Assembly: GCA_012728535.1 (NCBI GenBank)
Contig: JAAYEX010000077.1
Coordinates: 1 to 6,171 of the forward strand
Direction of reading: 5' to 3'
DNA length: 6,171 bases
DNA from: Clostridiaceae bacterium
GTDB taxonomy: Bacteria; Bacillota; Clostridia; Saccharofermentanales; DTU023
Part shown: positions 1 to 5,874 of the stretch, one piece after another
Position numbering within the stretch: position 1 is the first letter of the stretch
How the letters are laid out: each line of letters begins with the position of its first letter
Notes under the pieces: generated by a model
Told to the model about the DNA's origin: nothing
The model's database searches: none
The model's input: the letters and a program-made list of their open reading frames with translations, nothing else
Position numbers and translations under genes: made by a program

Positions 1-65
1 ATAGCGCGCTTTTTGCTTCTATGGGGTAAGATATAGCGGTATCAACTTGCCGGAGAGGAAGACCA

Positions 66-965
66 GTGGAAAAAAGCAAAAGAGCACATCTGATGCTGGT
101 TCTGACAGCCCTTTTATGGGGCATGTCTTTTGTTGCGCAGTCTGCCGGTATGGACCATGTCGGCCCTTTCACTTTCAATGCCTTGCGCTACAGCATAGGT
201 GTCCTTGTTTTAATTCCTTTGATTATTTACCGCAAAGTCACCTTTGACCGCAAATTCTTTAAAGCGGCTCTGATCATCGGCCTCATTCTCTTTGCCTCCA
301 GCTCCCTCCAGCAGGTCGCCCTACAAACAGCAAGCGCCGGCAAGGCAGGTTTCATAACCAGCCTGTATATTGTCTTTGTCCCGATCATCAGTCAGATTTT
401 CGGGAAGAGAGTTGGACTCCGCTACTGGCTGGCTGTTGCTATTGCAGTAGCAGGCCTGTTTTTGATGACGGTTGGTGACAGTGGCGGTGTTTCTACGGCG
501 GACATACTCCTGCTGATCGGCGCTATCGGCTATAGTTTTCATATCCTGACGATTTCAAAATATGCGGGAGAGTTTGACCCCATTGCCCTCAGTGCCTCGC
601 AGTTTTTGATTGCTGCGGTCCTGTCCTTTATACCGTCGCTGATCTCCGAAAGCCTGAGTCCTGCAGTGGTCAGACCGGCTCTGACACCCATACTTTATGC
701 CGGAGTTTTTTCTTGTGGGGTAGCATACACCTTGCAGATCGTGGCGCAAAGAGACAGCAAGCCTACGGTGGCCTCGATGATTATGAGCCTGGAGGCAGTT
801 TTTGCTGCCATTGGCGGAGCGCTGATCTTAGGACAGATGCTCAGCGCGAGAGAATTGCAGGGCAGTATCCTAATGTTCGCTTCCACTTTTTATGTCCAGT
901 ATTTGGAAAATAAAGAAAAAAGCAGGCCCACTGCCGATGTGGAAAGCAGCGGGGAGAATGATTAA
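66..965 (+). CDS. EamA/DMT-superfamily transporter, probable metabolite exporter
   Basis: This is a membrane protein of 299 residues, the usual size for a two-repeat EamA (DUF6) carrier. Such proteins have about ten helices and export or exchange small metabolites; the substrate cannot be read from the sequence. The first repeat starts with a hydrophobic helix at residues 8-27 (ALLWGMSF around 15-22). It includes the family-typical block TASAGKAGFITSLYIVFVP at 88-106. The second repeat begins near residue 145 and includes the region around PTVASMIMSLEAVFAA, the usual signature before the ninth helix. The last 20 residues are charged and probably cytoplasmic. The start is GTG at 66, chosen because GGAGAGG (52-58) lies seven bases upstream. 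No convincing promoter is visible in bases 1-65. The gene converges on the ATPase gene, and both stop codons share the bases TTAA. The family call is firm; substrate and direction of transport are unknown. Confidence 0.93.
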   Translation: MEKSKRAHLMLVLTALLWGMSFVAQSAGMDHVGPFTFNALRYSIGVLVLIPLIIYRKVTFDRKFFKAALIIGLILFASSSLQQVALQTASAGKAGFITSLYIVFVPIISQIFGKRVGLRYWLAVAIAVAGLFLMTVGDSGGVSTADILLLIGAIGYSFHILTISKYAGEFDPIALSASQFLIAAVLSFIPSLISESLSPAVVRPALTPILYAGVFSCGVAYTLQIVAQRDSKPTVASMIMSLEAVFAAIGGALILGQMLSARELQGSILMFASTFYVQYLENKEKSRPTADVESSGEND

Positions 966-2500
966 AGGTCTGCTTCGGCGTCTTTGCCGACCATCCACAT
1001 GGCTATATCTTTCATCTTGACCTTGTCACGGCTGACCTCGCCCTTAATCTTTCCCTTATAGATAACACCTATGCGGTCGCTCAGGCTGAGGATCTCTTCA
1101 AGTTCCGTGGATATCAGCAGCACAGCACAGCCTTCATTCCTTGCGGCAACTATCTGCTTATGAATAAAGTCGATTGCACCGATATCAACCCCGCGGGTAG
1201 GATGCATGGCCAAAAGGAGCTTAGGTTTTTTTACCAGCTCCCGGGCGACAACGAGCTTCTGCTGGTTACCACCTGAAAGTGAAGATATTGGCGCCTCAAC
1301 GCCGGAAGTTCTTATATCGTATTTTTCGACAATTTCTTCAGAGTATTTGTTAATCTTGTTCCAGTCCAGTAGCTTGTGACTGCGGAAGCGGGGGTCATCT
1401 ATGTTATGAAGAACCAGATTCTCACTGACTTTCATACTCATGACAGTACCGATACGCTGCCTGTCTTCAGGGATATGTGCTACGTTGCATTCCAGGACAT
1501 CCTTGGGCGAACACATCAGTTTCATTTCATTGCAGCCGATATTGATCTTGCCACTCTCACAGTCAGTCAATGAGCATATTCCCTTAATGAGTTCGGACTG
1601 CCCATTGCCGTCAACACCGGCGATCCCATAAATTTCTCCCGCACGTACTTCCAGGTTAAGATGGTCGACGGCTATGGAGCCGCCCATCGACTTTACAAGT
1701 AGATCCTCCACTTTCAGGACAACTTCACCAGTAGCATCAATGCTCCTGTGCAGCTGCATGTCTAACCATTTTCCGATCATCAGATAGGAAAGTTCCTGGG
1801 CTGAAGTTTCATTTGTCATTACGGTGTCGATGATTTTGCCGTTTCGCAACACAGTAATACGGCTGCTGATGTCCATTAACTCCTGAAGCTTGTGGGAAAT
1901 GAAGATGATAGACTTGCCACTGTCCCTCAAGCGTTCAATAATGCTGAAGAGCTCGACTGTTTCATTGGGTGTGAGAACAGCGGTAGGTTCATCCAGTATC
2001 AGTATGTCTGAATCGTTATAGACAGCTTTAATGATTTCGACACGTTGTTGCTGACCAACAGTTAGGTTGCGGACAAGGGCGTTGGGGTCGACATCCAGGG
2101 CAAATTTTTCGGAAAGCTCCAGAATACGCTTTCTGACCTGCTTGGCTTTCGGCAGGAGACCTTTGTCTGCATTACTCAACATTAAAAGGACGTTTTCCAA
2201 GACGCTGATTGTCGGCACCAGCATAAAATGCTGGTGTACCATGCCGATCCCATGAGAAATCGCATCACTCGGCGAGTTAATCTTTATCTCCCGGCCATCG
2301 ATCAGAATTTCGCCGGAATCCGCCTCGAGGAGCCCATACAGCACATTCATTAAAGTGCTCTTTCCTGCCCCGTTTTCACCGAGGAGGCCATGAACCTCAC
2401 CAGCATTTACCATTAGAGACAAATTATCGACAGCTACCAGGTCACCAAATGTTTTGGTAATGCCCTTTAGCTCTAATTTGGCCCGATCTTGTTTCTCCAT
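962..2500 (-). CDS. ABC transporter ATP-binding protein with two ABC domains (BMP/nucleoside-type importer)
   Basis: This cytoplasmic ATPase of 512 residues powers the importer formed with the two permeases and the lipoprotein upstream. It is a tandem double-domain protein of the YufO/NupO and RbsA/MglA kind. Domain 1 is complete: Walker A GENGAGKST (41-49), Q-loop Gln90, signature LTVGQQQ (146-152), Walker B ILILDEP (166-172) and switch His203. Domain 2 keeps a perfect signature LSGGNQQ (408-414). Its Walker A is degenerate (GVDGNGQSE, 295-303, no Lys), the Asp-Glu of Walker B is replaced by Met-His (432-433) before PTRGVD, and the switch His is replaced (STELEE, 464-469). This asymmetry is normal in the family and predicts one hydrolysing site, formed by Walker A of domain 1 and the signature of domain 2. 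The ATG at 2500 has AGGGG (2507-2511) six bases upstream. It is the last gene of the operon, 80 bases after the lipoprotein gene. The substrate is inferred only from family. Confidence 0.96.
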   Translation of the reverse strand: MEKQDRAKLELKGITKTFGDLVAVDNLSLMVNAGEVHGLLGENGAGKSTLMNVLYGLLEADSGEILIDGREIKINSPSDAISHGIGMVHQHFMLVPTISVLENVLLMLSNADKGLLPKAKQVRKRILELSEKFALDVDPNALVRNLTVGQQQRVEIIKAVYNDSDILILDEPTAVLTPNETVELFSIIERLRDSGKSIIFISHKLQELMDISSRITVLRNGKIIDTVMTNETSAQELSYLMIGKWLDMQLHRSIDATGEVVLKVEDLLVKSMGGSIAVDHLNLEVRAGEIYGIAGVDGNGQSELIKGICSLTDCESGKINIGCNEMKLMCSPKDVLECNVAHIPEDRQRIGTVMSMKVSENLVLHNIDDPRFRSHKLLDWNKINKYSEEIVEKYDIRTSGVEAPISSLSGGNQQKLVVARELVKKPKLLLAMHPTRGVDIGAIDFIHKQIVAARNEGCAVLLISTELEEILSLSDRIGVIYKGKIKGEVSRDKVKMKDIAMWMVGKDAEADL

Positions 2501-2520
2501 TTACTACCCCTGAAGTATTG

Positions 2521-2533
2521 TTATCCAAGATAA
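2521..2533 (-). other. Small AT-rich dyad abutting the intercistronic hairpin
   Basis: TTATC (2521-2525) and GATAA (2529-2533) are perfect inverted arms around a three-base spacer. The dyad touches the large hairpin at 2534-2564 without a gap and ends ten bases short of the ATPase Shine-Dalgarno site. In the minus-strand RNA it would be a weak five-pair stem that could stack on the larger one. It may equally be chance; a structural role is inference. Confidence 0.35.
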
Positions 2534-2564
2534 GACGTACAGGCACTTGCTGTGCCTGTACGTC
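2534..2564 (-). terminator. Perfect 13-bp intercistronic hairpin, attenuator or mRNA-stabilising stem
   Basis: GACGTACAGGCAC (2534-2546) and GTGCCTGTACGTC (2552-2564) are exact reverse complements around a five-base loop. On the minus strand the stem begins 16 bases after the lipoprotein stop codon and is followed by TTATCTT, a poor T tract. On the plus strand no T tract follows at all. The direction therefore fits the operon, and the imperfect tract suggests leaky termination or a 3'-end protector rather than a full stop. Either would raise lipoprotein mRNA over ATPase mRNA. The structure is plain in the sequence; its function is inferred. Confidence 0.72.
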
Positions 2565-2580
2565 AATGTCAGCTTTGATC

Positions 2581-3723
2581 TTAGTCTTGCGGCAGTTTTG
2601 CTACTTCGTCAGCAACAACTATATCACCTGCCAAAATTCCATCAATTATTTCATCCATCCGTGCAAAGACTTCTTCCGGAATCACTTCGCGGGCTTTTTC
2701 AGTGTAGTCAGCCATATAGACAGCGCCTTCAGCGATACCATTCATGTATGGACGCGGCTGCAGTTCACCTTTTGCAAACGCCACGGCTGTGTTATATACT
2801 GCTGTGCTCCAGCCTGCCATAGCACTTGTAAGTACGGTATCAGGATCAACTGAAGTCCAGTCAGCAGAGTTGGCGATTAAGTACTTGCCGGCTTCAGCTG
2901 CTGCTGAGACAACACCGGGGGTTCCGACTCCGGCTGAAGAATGAAGTATGTCACAGCCACTATCAAGCAAGGCAACACCTGCCTCTTTAGTCTGCGCATT
3001 GTCAGCGGTTGCACTGGTCCAGATGTTTATGACTTCTACGTCCGGATTGATATAGGCGGCACCTGCACGGATGCCGTCATTTATCATCACCAGAGGGGGC
3101 AGTTCGGCACCTGAAACGTTACCGATCTTGTTTGTTTCAGTTAATTGAGCTGCCAGAATACCAACCAGGAAGCCGACATCGTAGCTGCTCAGGTTCCAAC
3201 CCGAGATGTTCTTCTCGTTGGTGGCAAAAGCGCTGCTGATGGCAAACCAGGTGTCAGGGTAATCATCGGCCACCAACATTGCGGTTTCCAGGAACTGTGC
3301 ACCCTGGGCAAAGATTATGTCAAAGCCGTCTGCTGCGTAAGTTCTGAAAACATTCTCATAATCAGCGGCAGCAACTGACTCTGCAAAGCTGATTTCGTAG
3401 CCTAATTCTTTCTCTATGCGTACCAGGCCATCATAGGCAGGACCGCTGAAGCCTATATCGCTGATAGGTCCGGGCAGGATCATGGCAGCTTTCAGGCCTT
3501 CTCCGATCAGGCCCGGTTCTTCAGGTTCCGTTGGATCGGGTTCTGTTGGTCCGGGTTCCGTTGCTGCGGGTTCAGTTACCGGGGCTTCTGTTTTGGATTC
3601 TGTTGTGTCAGGTTTACTGGTGTCGGTGCCTGGTGATGGATCATTGCAGGCAACCAGAGTAGTGACGACAAGCATCAGCGCCAGAATGATCGCAATTGTT
3701 CTCTTTGTTATTGTCCTTTTCAT
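2581..3723 (-). CDS. BMP-family ABC transporter substrate-binding lipoprotein
   Basis: This is the extracellular, membrane-anchored solute receptor of the operon's importer, 380 residues from the ATG at 3723. Lys/Arg at residues 2-8 and a hydrophobic stretch at 10-25 form a lipoprotein signal peptide with lipobox LVAC (23-26); Cys26 would be lipidated. Residues 27-71 are a disordered Pro/Thr/Glu linker with four TEP units. The periplasmic-binding fold (COG1744) follows from about 77, with GPISDIGFSGPAYDGL (85-100), the Gly-rich AGVGTPGVV (264-272) and DPDTVLTS (293-300). Family members bind purine nucleosides, nucleobases or riboflavin. Here the segment normally read as GVDxDQ is ANSADW (284-289), so the ligand is uncertain. 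The reading frame extends four codons further to a TTG at 3735, but that touches AGGAGG (3736-3741) directly and cannot use it. The ATG lies 12 bases from this site. The gene stands between the permeases and the ATPase, with a dyad or hairpin on each side. Confidence 0.94.
   Translation of the reverse strand: MKRTITKRTIAIILALMLVVTTLVACNDPSPGTDTSKPDTTESKTEAPVTEPAATEPGPTEPDPTEPEEPGLIGEGLKAAMILPGPISDIGFSGPAYDGLVRIEKELGYEISFAESVAAADYENVFRTYAADGFDIIFAQGAQFLETAMLVADDYPDTWFAISSAFATNEKNISGWNLSSYDVGFLVGILAAQLTETNKIGNVSGAELPPLVMINDGIRAGAAYINPDVEVINIWTSATADNAQTKEAGVALLDSGCDILHSSAGVGTPGVVSAAAEAGKYLIANSADWTSVDPDTVLTSAMAGWSTAVYNTAVAFAKGELQPRPYMNGIAEGAVYMADYTEKAREVIPEEVFARMDEIIDGILAGDIVVADEVAKLPQD
3524..3583 (-). 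repeat. Four imperfect 15-bp tandem units encoding the TEP linker
   Basis: Four 15-base units run from 3524, 3539, 3554 and 3569, each opening with GGTTC or GGTTCN-like bases on the plus strand (GGTTCCGTTGGATCG, GGTTCTGTTGGTCCG, GGTTCCGTTGCTGCG, then a more diverged GGTTCAGTTACCGGG). Read on the minus strand they give repeated Thr-Glu-Pro pentapeptides at lipoprotein residues 50-67. The 15-base period is five codons, so gain or loss of a unit would keep the frame and only change the spacer between the membrane anchor and the binding domain. Confidence 0.8.
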
Positions 3724-3735
3724 ATGAGAGTTCAA

Positions 3736-3741
3736 CCTCCT
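3736..3741 (-). promoter_or_regulatory. Shine-Dalgarno site that decides the lipoprotein start
   Basis: AGGAGG on the minus strand is a full match to the anti-SD. It abuts the in-frame TTG at 3735 with no spacing and lies 12 bases from the ATG at 3723, which is long but usable. The site therefore argues for the ATG, which also gives a conventional MKR signal-peptide start. Confidence 0.8.
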
Positions 3742-3751
3742 TTTATCTGCA

Positions 3752-3776
3752 ATACATCGACAATATGTCTATGTAT
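3752..3776 (-). other. Imperfect dyad between permease 2 and the lipoprotein gene
   Basis: The arms ATACATCGACA (3752-3762) and TGTCTATGTAT (3766-3776) are inverted repeats with one mismatch around a three-base centre. The dyad fills much of the 56-base gap between the permease 2 stop and the lipoprotein start and ends ten bases before AGGAGG. As RNA it would be a mostly AU stem with one internal mismatch; as DNA it has the size of an operator. There is no T tract, so it is not a plain terminator. Its role, whether RNA processing, stability or protein binding, cannot be decided from sequence. Confidence 0.55.
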
Positions 3777-3779
3777 AGT

Positions 3780-4661
3780 CTAACGATTCTTGAAATATGG
3801 TTTCCCAAGGCTGGAAGGAGACTTGGGACTACGGGCAAATAATACAAGTGCTATGACTGTCATCAAATAAGGTATCATCTGTGCAAACTGATGCGGGAGT
3901 GCAGTGCCGGCAGCTTGCAGACGATACTGTAAAGCATCTCCTACGCCAAACAAGGCAACGACTGCCAGGGTGCCGCCGGGATAATACTGGCCGACTGTGA
4001 CAGCGGTCAGTGCAATATAGCCACGGCCATTAGTCATATTCTCTGCAAAGATACCGGAGACGCCGAGAGTAAAGAAAGCCCCGCCGGCGCCGATGAGCAG
4101 GCTGCCTATAAAACCTGCCAGATAACGGGTACCCCGGACACTGATCCCCATAGATTCAACGGCTCGGGGGTTTTCTCCTACTGAGCGGATTTTGAGGCCG
4201 GGGTTTGTGCGCTTAAGGAAAAAACTCACTATCGGAACCATAAGAAAAGCAAAATATGCAGGCAGTGAAAAGCCTCCGATCATAGCTTTAAAGGAAGGAA
4301 GAATGGGATCCAGTTCCATGATGGCGGAGAATGTCTGTCTATATAGCAAGGTAGTAATGCCCGCAGCGAGGGTATTGAAGACGAGGCCTACTATTATTTG
4401 GTTTAGGTGAAAAGCTTGAATGAGCCATATGAAAAATATTCCGATGATGCCGCTGATTAAGATACCGGCCAGCATTCCGATCCAGGCACTGCCGGTGTAA
4501 AAGGCGACAATGGCAGTGACGAAGCAGGCGATGAGCATCTTTCCCTCGGACGCAAGGTTCATAATGCCCGATGTCTGTATTATCAGGACGCCGAGTGCCA
4601 CATATAGGATGGGGACTGTCTGGCGTATTACTGAAATAATGAAGCTAAGTATAAAACTCAT
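3780..4661 (-). CDS. ABC transporter permease, COG1079 type (second permease of BMP importer)
   Basis: This integral membrane subunit of 293 residues, of the YufQ/NupQ kind, forms one half of the importer channel. Visible family marks are SGIMNLASEGKML (31-43), which in the family reads SGVxNLGxEGMML, the coupling region HLNQIIVGLVFNTLA (85-99), and the cytoplasmic block GLKIRSVGENPRAVESMGI in the middle of the protein, followed by a Gly-rich helix. The overall pattern of hydrophobic helices matches this permease class, and the length is near the family norm of about 300. The ATG at 4661 has AGGAG (4671-4675) nine bases upstream. Its first base is also the last base of the permease 1 stop codon (TGATG), so translation of the two is probably coupled and the subunits made in equal amount. 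The substrate follows the lipoprotein and is unknown. Confidence 0.95.
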   Translation of the reverse strand: MSFILSFIISVIRQTVPILYVALGVLIIQTSGIMNLASEGKMLIACFVTAIVAFYTGSAWIGMLAGILISGIIGIFFIWLIQAFHLNQIIVGLVFNTLAAGITTLLYRQTFSAIMELDPILPSFKAMIGGFSLPAYFAFLMVPIVSFFLKRTNPGLKIRSVGENPRAVESMGISVRGTRYLAGFIGSLLIGAGGAFFTLGVSGIFAENMTNGRGYIALTAVTVGQYYPGGTLAVVALFGVGDALQYRLQAAGTALPHQFAQMIPYLMTVIALVLFARSPKSPSSLGKPYFKNR

Positions 4662-5746
4662 CAGTTTGAACTCCTTTTTCCAGTAATATCGATCTCCTTC
4701 TTCTTTCTCCAGATTGGCAGACGGTTAAAAACCTTCATTAGCACTAAGATAATGACCAGAGACTGTACTACGCTGGTAAGAGTGCTGGAGACATTCGTTC
4801 TCATTTGGATCATCAGGCCGCCATTGCGTAAGCCGCCAAAAAGTATGGAGGTTAGTGCCATACCGGCCGGATTTGAATTTGCCAGAAGGGCAGCGGATAT
4901 TCCGTCAAAACCATAACCTGAGGAAAAATTATCGAACAACCGGTATTGAATACCGAGGATTTCAAGTGCTCCGCCTAAGCCGGCAAAGCCTCCGCCGATC
5001 ATCATGGCCACGAAAATATTTTTGCGGACATTGTATCCGGCATACTCTGCAGCCAGCCTGTTTTGCCCGATCACCCGCATCCTGTATCCCCTGGAAGTAT
5101 ATTTGTAATAAAACCAGTAAATTATCAGGCAGACGAAAGCTACAATAACACCGGCATGAAGTCGGGTGCCCTCCAACAGTCTGGGCAGCTTTGCACTATC
5201 TGCAATACGGTATGAATAGGGGTAAGTCTGCGACATATCCTTCATGGGAGCATGAACGAGGTAGCTTACCAGGAGAGCAGCAATATAATTCATCATCAGA
5301 GAAATAATGATTTCGTTGGCGCCGAACTTAGCTTTAAAGAAGCCGACGATGCCACCCCAGACCATACCACCCAGAAAACCTGCAAGCAGGGCCACTATCA
5401 TATGCAGGGGCCCCGGCAGGAAAGTCCAGTATATGCCGACGGCCGTACTGCAGGCAGCTCCGATGTACAGTTGACCTTCAGCTCCGATGTTGATAAGACC
5501 GCATTCAGCAACAAAGGCATAGCTAAGCCCGGTCAGCAATAATATTCCGGATTTGATGAGAGTCTCGCTAATGTTGTTCTTACCGACAAAAGCTCCATTT
5601 ACCAGAACCTTATAGGTGTTCAGGGCGCTTTCGCCGGTCAGCTCAATAATTACTCCGCCAATAAAAAGCGCAAGGGCAAATGACAGAAAGATTGAGACAA
5701 GCATTTGAGACGTTGAATATAGTTTACTTTTAATTATAGGAGCCAC
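4661..5746 (-). CDS. ABC transporter permease, COG4603 type (first permease of BMP importer)
   Basis: This integral membrane subunit of 361 residues, of the YufP/NupP kind, pairs with permease 2. An N-terminal helix lies near residues 16-36. An extracellular stretch follows, then the family block LTGLSYAF and GLINIGAEGQ (about 71-92), the coupling segment FGANEIIISLMMNYIA (about 141-156), the cytoplasmic MRVIGQNRLAAEYAGYNV and the late GISAALLANSNPAGM. It is first in the operon. The frame opens with adjacent TTG (5749) and GTG (5746) codons. The Shine-Dalgarno-like AGAAGGG (5751-5757) is one base from the TTG and four from the GTG, so GTG is preferred here, giving one residue less. An ATG at codon 16 of the longer frame has no ribosome site and would cut into the first helix. 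The promoter at 5797-5824 would give a leader of roughly 40 bases, too short for a riboswitch. Confidence 0.94.
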   Translation of the reverse strand: MAPIIKSKLYSTSQMLVSIFLSFALALFIGGVIIELTGESALNTYKVLVNGAFVGKNNISETLIKSGILLLTGLSYAFVAECGLINIGAEGQLYIGAACSTAVGIYWTFLPGPLHMIVALLAGFLGGMVWGGIVGFFKAKFGANEIIISLMMNYIAALLVSYLVHAPMKDMSQTYPYSYRIADSAKLPRLLEGTRLHAGVIVAFVCLIIYWFYYKYTSRGYRMRVIGQNRLAAEYAGYNVRKNIFVAMMIGGGFAGLGGALEILGIQYRLFDNFSSGYGFDGISAALLANSNPAGMALTSILFGGLRNGGLMIQMRTNVSSTLTSVVQSLVIILVLMKVFNRLPIWRKKKEIDITGKRSSN

Positions 5747-5750
5747 CAAA

Positions 5751-5757
5751 CCCTTCT
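5751..5757 (-). promoter_or_regulatory. Shine-Dalgarno-like site of permease 1, close to two start codons
   Basis: AGAAGGG on the minus strand precedes TTG-GTG. Spacing to TTG is one base and to GTG four, so GTG is the more workable start. The site overlaps the 8-bp palindrome TTCTAGAA (5754-5761), which may be chance. The weak match and tight spacing suggest modest initiation for the first gene of the operon. Confidence 0.5.
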
Positions 5758-5796
5758 AGAATCAAGACAACTTTTTCAGGAAAGAATTTATAACTA

Positions 5797-5824
5797 ATTA
5801 TACAAATATTTGAGAAATAATCAA
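5797..5824 (-). promoter_or_regulatory. Sigma-A-type promoter of the ABC transporter operon
   Basis: On the minus strand TTGATT (5819-5824, four of six matches to TTGACA) is followed after 16 bases by a perfect TATAAT (5797-5802). The surroundings are strongly AT-rich compared with the genes on either side. Transcription would start near 5790, about 40 bases before permease 1. It lies in the 125-base gap after the CCA-transferase gene, so the operon need not depend on read-through. Confidence 0.7.
5803..5812. promoter_or_regulatory. Perfect 10-bp palindrome in the promoter spacer, possible operator
   Basis: CAAATATTTG is its own reverse complement and sits directly against the -10 hexamer, within the spacer. 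A repressor bound here would block RNA polymerase. A second, overlapping dyad (TATTT/AAATA, 5807-5819) reaches the -35 element. The site does not match a PurR box, and its match to the CodY consensus is poor. In DNA this AT-rich a short palindrome can also arise by chance. Confidence 0.35.
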
Positions 5825-5834
5825 AAGCAATTGT

Positions 5835-5874
5835 AAAAAAACATAGTGATCCTTGGGAAAGACTTGACTGATCA
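5835..5874 (-). terminator. Weak candidate terminator after the CCA-transferase gene
   Basis: On the minus strand TGATC, which includes the stop codon (5870-5874), can pair with GATCA (5847-5851). A short CTT/AAG helix adds to it inside, and a run of seven T (5835-5841) follows five bases later. The stem is short and bulged, so termination would be inefficient, but the T run and position are right. It could also be only AT-rich spacer. Confidence 0.33.

Noticed and set aside
1..14. AGCGCGCTTTTT at the left edge, like the 3' arm and T run of a terminator
   Set aside because: The matching 5' arm would lie outside the window, and AGCGCGCT is itself a palindrome too short to fold. It is possibly the terminator of an upstream gene but cannot be supported.
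975..990. TCGGC/GCCGA hairpin just after the EamA stop
   Set aside because: It has only five pairs, no T run on either side, and lies inside the ATPase coding sequence.
1616..1650. Second ATP site of the ATPase lacking the Walker A lysine, as a sign of decay
   Set aside because: Degenerate second sites are normal in this double-domain ATPase family, and the frame is open over its full usual length.
2518..2853. A 111-codon plus-strand frame that starts in the intercistronic gap
   Set aside because: Most of it lies opposite the lipoprotein coding sequence and its composition (many Cys, His, Phe) resembles no family I know. It starts across the hairpin without a convincing ribosome site.
3482..3727. 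An 81-codon plus-strand frame rich in Gly, Ser and Val, opposite the lipoprotein N-terminus
   Set aside because: Its repeats are the antisense image of the TEP-coding 15-bp repeat, and its hydrophobic end mirrors the signal-peptide region. No ribosome site was seen, and the minus-strand gene is certain.
5750..5796. A riboswitch or other structured leader before permease 1
   Set aside because: The leader from the predicted start is about 40 bases, too short for a purine riboswitch, and no strong stem was found in it.
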